Positions 1 through 9,480 are shown, counted from the stretch's first letter. The stretch: 10,815 nt of DNA from Smittium culicis (GCA_001970855.1 LSSN01000045.1:4114-14928), one strand, 5' to 3'. Translations and numbers: made by a program. Notes: generated from the letters alone by a model not told the origin.

Positions 1-1502
1 AGTAATTTCCATTGAATATTAGCTATAGAGATTGTTGATCTGCTAAATTACTTTTTTTGGTTATAGCTTTGATATTTTTTAAAAGTTCTTATTAATCTCC
101 GTTATGTATTTGGAAGCCTATTTAAGGAAATAGCATTTATCCTGTAGAGTTTCTGGATATAAAATTTAGTAAACTGGCATTACCCAACAAATAAAAATCC
201 GCCAAATTTAGAAAGATTTTATATATCAAAACATATCTGCCGTGTTGATCAAACTGTGCTACTAATAATTTTAAAATTATATCCCCCATAGTACTATACT
301 GTAAAACATTACTATACATTTTTTTACAAAGATTTTTGTTGAATATTTGCCTTGTATGATATCCATAACCATTTCCTGTTCAACACTCTATAAAAAGTTT
401 AATTTGATTATTCTCCAGTGATTTAAAAACAACATTTTAATTTGCTGATATTCATCAACAGGCGAATAATTATGTGTCTCAGAATTATATTAAAATTATT
501 GAATTAAGTTGACTGTATTTGGCGGATCAAAAATAGTCTACCGCTCGTGAAAATGTTAATAAAGAGGACATTTTATTGCAGTATTTTAATATTGGCAGAG
601 ATTTTCCAATTTAAACAAGGTCATTGGTTAAACTATATAGGCATTTCAAATATTCTATTTATTCGTTCAACTTTTAAATTTTAAATTGTTAAAATAAGAT
701 ATGATTCTACTCATTGGTAACTAATTTTTTTTGCGATTTATACACTGTAACTCATAGTACTAATAAATAATCGCTTTATTAGGAATCTCCCATATGGAAA
801 CTAAATAAAAAATAAGCATTTTTAACGTAGCCACACACATCAGGATTTTTTGCTGCACTATTTAATCGTCCGTATAAAAAACAACCTTAATATTTTCATT
901 AAGCGGCAGTTTTTCTATATTTATTCTACAAGAAATACTATCCAACTTTTAAAAAAAATAAATAATATAATATAATTCACGATTTATGGGTACTTAAGTC
1001 TATATGTCGAATAGAATAAAGCTATAAAAACTATATCAGCATATGAACTTTAATTATTATAAGAAAGCTTGCATATGAAAGGGTTAATTTCACAAATAAT
1101 ATATACTTTTAAAAAAAGTGATTTCAAATCTAAACTAATTAGTTGCTTGCAACAAAAAAATAATTAGAAAACAATCTTTAAAATCGGGACTTTAACTTCT
1201 TTGATTAATTCCTCGTACAAATAAGAACTGCGGACGAAAAAAATTATATTACACTCTACTCAATTTCTTGAATTTAAAAATGACTATAGTCTTCGGGATA
1301 TGTTTCTAGTTACTAAATTATACAGTGTGTAATAAAATCTAAAGTACATTGAAAGCTTCTATTATTTTTATAGTACAAATAAAATTCTGCGATTTAAAAA
1401 AAAAACTAATTCGCACCTTTTTCGAGTATTTTATACATAACCTTATTAAATAAGCTCGTATTAAGACCTAACTTATAAATAGAAAGATAAATCTATTCTT
1501 TC

Positions 1503-1766
1503 GTGTTTATTAGTGAAATTATAAAGCTTGTTTCAGAGATATATCATTATTATCAGATTCTTATTATTCATGCATTTACTTTTAAAGAGCTTTTATTGAT
1601 AGGCGCTATTGAAAACGTGATTTTTAATGCCTTAATTAAAATTCAATTCCAAGAAAAAATTTTAATGCAGATAGTCAAGGTAAAACTACCATTGTATAAA
1701 AATCGAATTTATAAAATAAAATATTTCCATTACAAAGTATCTGAGCTTTTATATTTATTAATATGA
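1503..1766 (+). other. Open frame of 87 codons, coding doubtful
   Basis: GTG at 1503 opens the longest start-to-stop frame in the window (87 residues). No Shine-Dalgarno site precedes it; instead GAAAGA and TCTTTC (1481-1502) can form a hairpin ending right at the GTG. The translation has two or three hydrophobic patches and many Ile, Leu and Lys, and matches no family I recognise. A frame of this length is near the expected maximum for random DNA at this composition. Confidence 0.12.
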
Positions 1767-1845
1767 GAGATTTTTTATTTTAAATAGCTTTATTTTTAAT
1801 GAAAACTAATAAAAATGTGTAGAAATTAATTTTTTGACCTCTAAA

Positions 1846-1941
1846 AGCTGGGATACTATTATTAATAGCGGGAATTTTTGTCCTTGAACAAATTTCCAGT
1901 GGGTATGGAGCTGCTAGAGCGACAAAGGGGAGACGGATGAA
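1846..1941. other. G+C-rich island at the edge of the core
   Basis: Bases 1868-1940 have about 50% G+C, against roughly 15-25% on either side. On the + strand the island lies in a frame open from 1838 to the TAA at 2003-2005. It encodes a hydrophobic stretch (AGILLLIAGIFVLEQI) and then a basic tail (ARATKGRRMK), which would suit the end of a membrane helix, but no start codon precedes it. The minus strand is open here too. GGAATTTT and AAATTTCC (1871-1898) can pair with one mismatch, and T-runs follow at 1944-1950, so a small RNA is also possible. Nothing matches tmRNA, 6S, SRP or RNase P RNA as I know them. The island is real as a composition feature; its nature is unknown. Confidence 0.5.
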
Positions 1942-2605
1942 AATTTTTTTGATTCAATTTTTTACTTTTTTTAACGTTTTTATAAATATTAAAATTATTT
2001 TATAATATTTTGTATTTGTGTTGAAATAGTCTTCCTGACTAAAAAATAAAATAAAAAAAAAGATAGAATTTTTGTATTTAAATTTTCCTACTTATCAGCT
2101 CTAGTGTAATTTTTATATAATGTTATTAGATTTAATGAATGAATTTTATGTTATTACGAATAGTTTTATCTAATTTAAATTAGAAAATAAAACTTTGAAA
2201 AAAATACCCACTTCATCTAAGAAAAAACATTAAAATAAAACCTTGTTAAATTATAAATTATTTTAGAAAAATTAAAAAATAAGTTTGATTAATTAATTTA
2301 GCTACAATTTATAGTATGGAGAAACTTTGTTACTTGTTTAAATTTAAATTTCTTTAAATGCGCTGAAATCTGCTTTATTATTGTTTTAATCACAGATTGG
2401 TATACATTGTTTAAAAATAATATTAACTAGGGAAAATTTCAAAAAAATCATCAGTTTTGAAGATAATGAAAAATACAATGCCATTAAAAAATGATTCCAA
2501 AATTCATCAAAATTTTTATTTATAGTATTTTTTATGTATAAAAAATCTTTTAAAAATTTTCAAAATAATATCAAGAATAGCATAGATTTAATAATATATA
2601 TTTGA

Positions 2606-2631
2606 AAAAATGACACAAATGAATCATTTTT
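2606..2631. repeat. 8-bp inverted repeat
   Basis: AAAAATGA (2606-2613) and TCATTTTT (2624-2631) pair around a ten-base loop. The arms are mostly A:T, so it may be chance. Confidence 0.3.
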
Positions 2632-3173
2632 GAAAAGCGAAAAAAATGTATTTATTATCATTGACTTTAAATTATTATTGATAGCTCTAAATTATATTAT
2701 AAAAAATTTTTAAGTGTTAATTAAAATTATATCATAAGTTAGTTATCAACGTTTAAAAATAAATATATTATAAATTCCTGATTTTATTTGCTTTAGATCT
2801 ATATTGAACTTTTAGAGTAATATTATCGAAAAAAACATAGAATAATATAGATAATTTAATTAAAAAACCTTTATGACTCAAATAAACAAAGGCAACATCA
2901 AATAGAATATATAATTAGCAATATATTATATTTAAATACACCGAACACTTTTTTGGTTCATTTCTTGTTATTTTTAGGGAATCAGTATGTTTATAAAAGA
3001 TTCAAAAGTTATTTCAAGTATATAATCAATTAATTCAATATTAAAATCGAGTCAAAATTTATTAAATCCTATAGATTTTATTAAAATACCAGTTAATGTA
3101 GCTTCACCCTCATAAACTGAAAAAAATTGAGTATCGGAATGTAAAAATGATAAGAAAGATTTAGAATATAATT

Positions 3174-3189
3174 AAAAAAATTTTTTTTT
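3174..3189. repeat. A7T9 tract
   Basis: Seven A are followed directly by nine T. With its flanking TT it shares an 18-base identical run with the tract at 5863-5879. Confidence 0.6.
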
Positions 3190-3571
3190 CTTTATCCTTT
3201 GGAGTAAATAAGAACAAAATATCAGTTCTATTTTTTATAAACAAGAAAGTCAATTTTTATTATAGATTGTACCTCTTTTTATATGATAAATCGAAATAAT
3301 TGTCTATTTCTAATATGAAATAATAAAAATAACAAGTGATCAAAAATGTATTTAATTAGATTATTTTCCATATATTTTAACTGTTTATATTTATAAAAAC
3401 ACAGATATTTTACTAAGAAAAAATTTTAATAAAAAAAACAATTAAAAGCTATTTTTAAATTCATTGACAATTTTCCAAGTAAAATTAAAGTTATGTTGTA
3501 CTTTTCATATGGTTAAAATCTTTCATCTTTGTTGTTCTAATAAAAAATGCAATATTTTTTTCATTATATTC

Positions 3572-3584
3572 AAAAAAAAATTTT
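3572..3584. repeat. A9T4 tract
   Basis: Nine A are followed directly by four T. It belongs to the set of A(n)T(m) tracts. Confidence 0.55.
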
Positions 3585-3857
3585 ATTCTATCGCTATCTT
3601 TATTTCATAAAATTTAATAACTGTTTAATTATATCTATTGCTTAATATATATTTATAAGGTATTGAACATAATTGTCTAGCAGATTATATTTTTGAATAA
3701 TTTAAAGAATCACATTCAAAATTACCATGATACTTATATTCTAGTATTTATTGTATTAACGAATAAAATGTGATTATTTTAAATCCTATTTACAATTATT
3801 ATTTGGTTCAAAACAATTAAAATAATTAATTTTTTATTTTAGCCCAAAAAAACTTTT

Positions 3858-3907
3858 TCTGCCGCTTTACATTTATATTCAAAATTTAATTAATTTAATA
3901 CGGCAGA
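3858..3907. repeat. Inverted repeat with G+C-rich arms inside the A+T-rich core
   Basis: TCTGCCG (3858-3864) and CGGCAGA (3901-3907) are exact inverted copies, with five of seven pairs G:C. After a two-by-two internal loop, TTA and TAA can pair too. The 36-base interior is nearly pure A+T. In DNA with only about 15% G+C, two matching G+C-rich heptamers this close are very unlikely by chance, so the pair is either kept by selection or a remnant of an element with inverted ends. Confidence 0.5.
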
Positions 3908-5296
3908 TTCCTTTGAAAAACAGAATATTTTCAGATAAAATTTTCCTTTACTTGAACTTTCATTTGGCTTTTTAGTTCAATTATAATAAAATATGAAAAT
4001 AAAAAAAAATTACATCCAATAAAGCAGTCTAAATATTAATGAGAAACTCAAATCGAAAAAAATAGAAGATATCTCTATCTCAATAAAATCATATATTCAT
4101 ATGTGTTAAAAATTCAAAATTATTATCAATAATATTAATAATGTTGTATTTAAGACAAAAAAATAATACGATTTGATTAATTATTATATAAAATTAATGA
4201 AAATTCTAATGTGACGAAATTTCAATAAATAGTAAAAAAATAACATAAATTTATGGATACTCAAGTTTATAATTAATTTTTTTTGGTTATATATTGTATT
4301 AGTGATCTTATGGTGGAATAATAATGATTATATATTTTATGAAATGTTTTAAGGTTGATAAAGTAACAAATGAATTAAATAAAATAAAATTTTAATATTA
4401 TTATATCTTTAATTATTATATTCGTGTTTTGTTTTATTTTTTAAAATTTTGTTTATAATTGTGGCTATAATTCAATTTTGCGAATATAAAAATATTATAA
4501 TTTATATAAATAAGGAACCAAAAGATGTTGCACATTGTTATATCATTAGAAAATTCATGAATATATAAATAACACTTGTATAAAGATTAAATATTTATAA
4601 CTTATAGATCATATAATTTTTAATAAAAATGATTCGAGTTTCATAAGTTACAATTTGCTCTCAAAAAATTATAAAATAATATTCAACATTTTTTTTCTTA
4701 TTTCTAGCTTTTCTCTTGTTGTTATGATTAAAATTTGGATTATTTTATGAATATATTAATAATTTAAATCTGAATTCTATTATTTATAAATTCTTAAAAA
4801 TTTTAATTAATATGTTAACCCGAAGCTTTAAACAATTAGTACTATTTTTATTATTCTCTTTTCGGTCATATTGAAATAAATAAGTTTAAAATAAATTCGT
4901 TAAAATTTTAAATTCAAAAGCAAAGATAGAATTATGATATAATTCTACGAAACTAAATTCTAAAATTAATCTCGAAATATTTTATTTTAGTAATACCTCT
5001 TTTTTATGATTCAAATACATTTTTCAAACAAAAATTTTTATTAGTATATATTATCAAATGAAATATTTTTTTGATTAATTGAAATTATATTAAATAAATA
5101 TTTAAATATAAGATAATAATTAAATTTGAATAATTTATTTAGTTTTTTTAAGTATTATTGTATGATATTAATTATTTTGATTGCTAAAATTTAATTTTTG
5201 AAAAGTAAAAATAATTTATTCAAGTTTGTAAATATTTAACACAAAAATGACAAATATTAAAAACAATAAAGTTCTTTAAGAATTTGAATCATTTTC

Positions 5297-5324
5297 TTGA
5301 CAGTTTCACAGACGATTTTATTGT
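5297..5324 (+). promoter_or_regulatory. Sigma70-like promoter match in the desert core
   Basis: A perfect TTGACA (5297-5302), a 16-base spacer and TATTGT (5319-5324, four of six matches) form a plausible promoter. About 15-20 bases after it, A+T-only arms near 5346-5364 can pair and are followed by a T-run, so a very short transcript is imaginable. A few TTGACA sequences are expected by chance in a window this size, and no gene follows. Confidence 0.13.
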
Positions 5325-5862
5325 TGAAAAAAACATCGATCTTTAATTTATCATAAATAAATTGATTTTTTTATTCTAAATTAAGCTCTCATTATAATTA
5401 AAATGTTTTTTTAATATTGATGATCTGAATTCTGTGCTATTTAAATAAAAATATTTTTGAAATAGACTTAGTATTATTCCAATTAGTTTTATGCTAATTT
5501 TACTCGTGGAATTTTTTATTTATAATTAAATTATAGTTTCAACAAAATCATTTTGTACAAATAAAGAAGACCTTTAATTTTTTATGGTTTAAATTTTTAA
5601 TTTAATTAATTTTCCCCTTATAATTTTTCTTCCCCTCAATATTTCTCAAACAAATTTACCAATGTCTTTTTTCATAAACCTTAATTTATACTATTTTTTA
5701 ATAATATTCGAATTTCTATTTATTTAGTTATAAATGTACACAAGTGATAATTCAGGTGCATCACTCTTTATAATTTACCTATTAATAATGAGTTTTTAAA
5801 TTTTTGCTTCATATATTATAAAATTTAATCCCAGATATTCTTCAACATTAAACGAATAGTTT

Positions 5863-5879
5863 AAAAAAATTTTTTTTTT
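5863..5879. repeat. A7T10 tract
   Basis: Seven A are followed directly by ten T. It lies 23 bases before the repeat cluster at 5903-6033. Confidence 0.6.
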
Positions 5880-5902
5880 AATTTATATTTTCTTTTTTAA
5901 TC

Positions 5903-5936
5903 AGATATAAAATTTAATTATATCTAAAATAAATTA
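5903..5936. repeat. 8-bp inverted repeat joined to the first copy of a 17-base direct repeat
   Basis: AGATATAA (5903-5910) and TTATATCT (5918-5925) pair around a seven-base loop. The right arm runs into the 17-base unit 5920-5936, which recurs at 6017-6033 with one mismatch. Confidence 0.4.
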
Positions 5937-5966
5937 ATTCAATGATATTTAAATGTTTCTAATTAA

Positions 5967-5983
5967 TAAAATTGCGAATTTTA
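5967..5983. repeat. 7-bp inverted repeat with GCG loop
   Basis: TAAAATT (5967-5973) and AATTTTA (5977-5983) surround the loop GCG. It lies between the two copies of the direct repeat at 5920-5936 and 6017-6033. Confidence 0.4.
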
Positions 5984-6007
5984 GCATGAATAAGCAGTTC
6001 AAAATGT

Positions 6008-6033
6008 TAATTTATCATATCTAAGATAAATTA
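6008..6033. repeat. 9-bp inverted repeat overlapping a direct repeat
   Basis: TAATTTATC (6008-6016) and GATAAATTA (6025-6033) are exact inverted copies around an eight-base loop. The segment 6017-6033 also repeats 5920-5936 with 16 of 17 bases identical. Confidence 0.45.
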
Positions 6034-6624
6034 GTATAAATTTATTTATATCTTTGTATATTTGGTGGGTACTTTATATTCATTACTATAATTAAAAATC
6101 TTATAAATTTTTTCAACTCCTTTGATACATTAAATTTGTGCATGTGTCAAATAATTTTCTTATAACCCTATTTCTGAAAATTATGTGAAAATATGCAAAT
6201 TATGTTCTTTTTTTATTAGTAATATAATACTAAATATTATAAATACTAATACTAATGTAGCTAAAGTAAATTTTGATATATTAAATGGATATTTAAAGTT
6301 AATAGAAAATAGAAATCAGGTTAGACGACTTGTATTCGTGTTGAAGCTTAGATAAATTGTTTAAATATTGATGAGCTAGAACACATTATGCTTTTTCAAA
6401 ATTAAACGCACTTTGATCATAAAGCTTAGGATTTGAAATGAAGTTTATTTTTACTATAAAAAAATCCAAGATTATTTTCAATGGCCAATGTATGCATTAA
6501 GAATGGGTTTATTACTTTTTTATTAAGAAATTATATACGGGAATAATAAAAAACTCAGTTTCTCGTATACTCGAAATTTCAAGAATTATATATAAAATCT
6601 ATTTTGAATTTATTTAAATTTATC

Positions 6625-6658
6625 AATATGTATCATTAATATTATTGTGATACATATT
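6625..6658. repeat. 11-bp perfect inverted repeat, operator-like
   Basis: AATATGTATCA (6625-6635) and TGATACATATT (6648-6658) are exact inverted copies separated by 12 bases, and a T.G pair could extend the stem inward. The arms include two G:C pairs each in DNA where G and C are rare. TGTATCA spaced from TGATACA has the dyad form of a site bound by a dimeric regulator, or could form an RNA stem. No gene lies next to it, so no role can be assigned. Confidence 0.5.
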
Positions 6659-6702
6659 AACATAAATTATACAAAATTCAAATTTTGTTGCTCTTTATTT
6701 GT

Positions 6703-6715
6703 AAAAAAAATTTTT
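6703..6715. repeat. A8T5 tract
   Basis: Eight A are followed directly by five T. It is one of five A(n)T(m) tracts of 13 or more bases in the window. Confidence 0.55.
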
Positions 6716-7551
6716 GATGTAAATATGTGTTGATTTTTATTAATCAGAAAAAATACATTAAGAAAATAAATAAAAAATCGAAACCAATTTAAATACAAAT
6801 ATGCATACTTATTATGAACTATGATTATATTGTTTATATTTATTATGCTTAATTTGATTTAAATAAAAATTCATTGTAATTATAAAAAATCAATATATTT
6901 TTTCTGCAAATAATTTATAGTATAGAACTACGAAGGTTGGTATATTTATAAAATTCTATATTTAAAGAGAATTTATATTTTGATTTATCTGTTTTAGATA
7001 ATAATAATTCATATTTAAAAATATAATAATTTATTCGCAACAAGTTCATAGGAAAATTTTAATTCTAAGTTAACGATTTATAAAAAACTAGATACATTAA
7101 ATTTATTATAAATTTTGGATTAAATAATTATAATTTTTATTTTCTATTATAGTAAATAAAACAAGTTAAATTATTATTTTTTTAATTCAAAAATGCGGGT
7201 TGGAATATATTTATCTCGTATTTTTTCACCAAAATAGGCGGAATAAATTATTTAGTTTATTAAAAGCAATATTTACTGAAAACTACAGTTGCCTATTGTA
7301 ATTATTATTATTCAAAAATTAAATTTCATTAAAAAAAAATTCTCCATACAAATGATTAAATAAAAATGGAATTTTTTATGTTCGTTTAATAACTTTTCGC
7401 ATAAATATTTTAGCATTTTAGTGATGAAGAGCTGAAAAAAATATCCGCACTTTTCAATATAAAGTGTTTGTATCAACCTGTTTATGAATTTATTTGATAA
7501 TTCCTTGTTATTTGAATTTTTTAATTATTCAGGTAGTATTAGTTTATTGTA

Positions 7552-7692
7552 ATGAATTTACTGTTTAAAAAAATAAAGGATTTAGATAAATTTCAAAAAC
7601 TGGAGTTGTATACTGTTTTTTTGTTATTTATTATTATCTTTTTTTTTTTTGTTTTAGTACAAGGTTTTTATTTGATAAGAGTGATAAAATAA
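7552..7692 (+). CDS. Possible 46-residue single-pass membrane peptide
   Basis: ATG at 7552 opens 46 codons closed by TAA at 7690-7692. The layout is orderly: residues 1-20 are charged and amphipathic (start MNLLFKKIKDLDKFQ), residues 21-38 form one long hydrophobic stretch of Phe, Leu, Ile and Val, and the last residues carry Arg and Lys (end YLIRVIK). This is the form of a small inner-membrane protein with a cytoplasmic N-terminal helix. No family is recognised. No Shine-Dalgarno site is close; AGG lies about 17 bases upstream. The hydrophobic stretch is encoded partly by a 12-base T-run, so slippage or chance could have produced it. Confidence 0.2.
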   Translation: MNLLFKKIKDLDKFQKLELYTVFLLFIIIFFFFVLVQGFYLIRVIK

Positions 7693-8160
7693 TAATAATA
7701 AGATTTTTATAAAGGGTTTTTTTATGTTTTATAATATTACCAAAAAATAAATTTAATATTTAAGAAAACACTAAATTCTTTTGTTTAGTATTGTATTATT
7801 TTTCTAATGAATATTTTTTCGATACTCTTCCGCTAAAGCTTTGGTCATTGTTTTTATAGTTTTTTTTTATATTCTTTGGAGGTTTTTTTGTTCTTAATTT
7901 TTTGCAATATTTGGTTTACAAAGATCACTTTTTAAATAATCTTAATTAAATCAATAACTTAAATTCATATTTTTTACAACTCTTTTTTTTTTTAATGTTT
8001 CTTTATACTTTTTTTGATAATCAATCAATTTATTATTAAGCTAATTATTCTTTATAATTTTCTTTACAAGTAGTTCTTCCTTTTGGATTTATTATTTAGC
8101 TGATCTAATTTGGTTATTTTAAACTATTTTTATTGGTATTTATTATTTTTATGTCTTTTT
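7595..8160. other. T-rich segment on the + strand
   Basis: Sampled rows have 55-63% T on the + strand, and T-runs reach 12 (7639-7650) and 11 (7983-7993). The skew is reversed in the A-rich segment at about 8515-8760. All frames read on the + strand look hydrophobic because of T at second codon positions, so hydrophobicity here does not prove coding. Confidence 0.6.
7688..7701. repeat. AAT microsatellite
   Basis: Four complete AAT units and a partial fifth run in tandem, overlapping the stop codon of the small frame ending at 7692. It is probably a slippage product. Confidence 0.7.
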
Positions 8161-8302
8161 TAACGAATATTATTTTCAGAAATTAGAAGAAACCAAAATT
8201 ATAGAATCCTTCAAGAAAGGTAATCCATCTCCTGACTCTACACTTCTGCATATATATACATTCATATTAATAAGTTACAATTTGATCACTCATGAAATAT
8301 AG
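8123..8302 (+). pseudogene. Startless open frame over a G+C-enriched patch; possible gene remnant
   Basis: From 8123 to the TAG at 8300-8302 there are 59 codons without a stop but no usable start codon before the charged part. The first third translates as a hydrophobic stretch. It is followed by a charged segment beginning QKLEETKIIESFKKG (8177-8221) and then more hydrophobic residues. Bases 8186-8250 have about 37% G+C, well above the surroundings. Such a pattern could be the 3' part of a decayed membrane-protein gene whose 5' part lies in the T-rich tract before it. The opposite strand is also open here (ATG at 8251, 22 codons), and frames of this length are expected by chance. Confidence 0.15.
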
Positions 8303-8503
8303 AATCAAAATTGTTGTATATATAAATAGTAGAAAAAAAGGTTTATGGTGTTTATTGAATTTTATCTTATATTAAAAATGCATTACTGGTTTCGAAAATT
8401 TTTTTATAACAAATAGTATTATTTACAATAAGCAAATCAGCTTGCATTAAATATTTATAGTCATAATATTTTTCGTTATTATTTGTTATTTTTTATTGGT
8501 ATT

Positions 8504-8755
8504 TCACAGATATATAATTATACTTGAATATGCAGAATCTAAAACTAAAAATATCAAAAGATTGCAAAAAATAGAATAAAATTGAATAGCCAAAAGTGTA
8601 AAATTTTCAGCAAAAATAAAGGAGAAATTCATTAAAAGACAAATACTGAGCCATAGTGAACAGAAAAAAAAATTATATAATAGATAGAAAATCAAGCCAA
8701 TAGATAATAGCGACAAAAACAAACCACAAAAAACTTCATAATATTTAAAACTCAA
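8504..8755 (-). CDS. Possible small membrane protein, 83 residues, TTG start
   Basis: The frame starts with TTG at 8755-8753, preceded six bases away by AGGA, which resembles a Shine-Dalgarno site, and ends with TGA at 8506-8504. The product is strongly hydrophobic, with about three possible membrane-spanning stretches rich in Phe, Leu and Ile, plus Cys, Trp and a few charged residues (start MSFKYYEVFCGL). I recognise no family. The minus strand here is about 55% T, which by itself lowers stop frequency and produces hydrophobic codons, so an open frame of this length is not strong evidence. The interest lies in the start site and in the sharp compositional difference from the neighbouring sequence. 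It may be chance. Confidence 0.18.
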   Translation of the reverse strand: MSFKYYEVFCGLFLSLLSIGLIFYLLYNFFFCSLWLSICLLMNFSFIFAENFTLLAIQFYSIFCNLLIFLVLDSAYSSIIIYL

Positions 8756-9301
8756 ACATTATCCTATTTAATACTTTCATCTATTTATTTTCATTTATTT
8801 TTTTAATAAAAAAAGATTTTCTAAAAAAAATCGCTCTTTTTATTAATTTGATCCGTGATTGGTATAGCTTGGCATTAAATTTTTGTTTTGCTGGTTAATA
8901 CTATTAAATTAACTATAATTTTATTGAAAAGCAGCTATAACTATATAAATTTTCTTTGCTTCGATTGTATAATTTATAATCATACTTAAATTTTTCATTC
9001 GAATAAAAATATCTGAACTTCTTGTGCAAGTGATATAATCAGTTCGAATAAATAAGATATTTTCACTGAGATATACATAATGGGGTATCCTTGGCTAAGA
9101 AAGTACTTTTTTATTTATTAAAATTAATGAGCTGAATTTATAATTTATTATCTAGATGAAATTTTAAAGGTATATAGATCTACGAAATTCATTTTATATT
9201 GTATATTTATTTTATAATCAAACCTTTTTAATATCCAGGGTGATAAATAATTTTAGATTAACTTATTATTCTCTAAATAACATTTAATTAATTTTAAAAC
9301 T

Positions 9302-9328
9302 TGCTGTGTCAGCACTAATCGTTTTTTT
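9302..9328 (+). terminator. Short G+C-containing hairpin followed by a T-run; weak terminator candidate
   Basis: TGCTG (9302-9306), loop TGT and CAGCA (9310-9314) form a five-pair stem. Seven T begin at 9322, after a seven-base gap. A proper intrinsic terminator would have the T-run touching the stem, so this is at best degenerate. Confidence 0.15.
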
Positions 9329-9480
9329 ATGAGTATGGCACATATCCGGTTGGTAGAATAATAAAAAGGGTGCATGTTAAATAAAAACTAATTATACTAT
9401 TGAACAATAATTTTATGGATTTTTAATGCTAAAAAACGTTAATTCGAGCCAAATAATTGAATAAAATGACGATTGTGAAT

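Larger units (their letters stand above)
1..1945. other. Left flank of the gene desert, possible decayed minus-strand coding DNA
   Basis: The G+C content is about 25-30%, clearly above the core. No intact gene is present. Several minus-strand stretches of 27-80 codons translate into mixed, protein-like sequence: 1259-1164, 948-862, 886-779, 489-277 with one TAG at 390-388, and 382-137. Together they could be pieces of one or more shattered genes. However, overlapping frames often look equally protein-like, for example 489-277 against 382-137, so the impression may come from composition alone. No family is recognised in any piece. Confidence 0.4.
1946..8990. other. Core of the gene desert, extremely A+T-rich
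   Basis: Sampled rows have 8-18% G+C. Stop codons are dense in all six frames, and no open frame could be matched to a known protein. No tRNA T-arm motif, rRNA segment, CRISPR repeat or insertion-sequence end was recognised. The listed inverted repeats, A(n)T(m) tracts, the skewed segments after 7595 and two doubtful small frames are all that stands out. For 2100-3800 and 4000-5290 I see nothing beyond A+T-rich sequence, apart from the short repeats listed. Confidence 0.65.

Noticed and set aside
137..319. 60-residue minus-strand frame starting at 319
   Set aside because: Length is within chance expectation and an overlapping frame looks as protein-like; kept only as part of the possible decayed gene.
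537..614. 25-codon + strand frame ending in LLQYFNIGRDF, which recalled the start of some nuclease-like proteins
   Set aside because: Too short, lies between stops, has no start codon, and other frames on both strands here look equally protein-like.
735..760. TTATACACT near 739, one mismatch from a DnaA box
   Set aside because: Single site with no cluster of boxes; not enough for an origin.
1142..1153. GTTGCTTGCAAC near-palindrome
   Set aside because: The two-base loop cannot form a normal hairpin and no partner sites were seen.
6155..6595. Stretch with fewer stops than average in one + frame, including a 56-residue frame from GTG 6185
   Set aside because: Six stops remain in about 147 codons and no family is recognisable. 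Slightly higher G+C explains the reduced stop density.
4637..8284. Exact 15-base repeat ATAAGTTACAATTTG in two places (about 4637 and 8270)
   Set aside because: With this base composition several 15-base matches are expected by chance in a 10.8 kb window.
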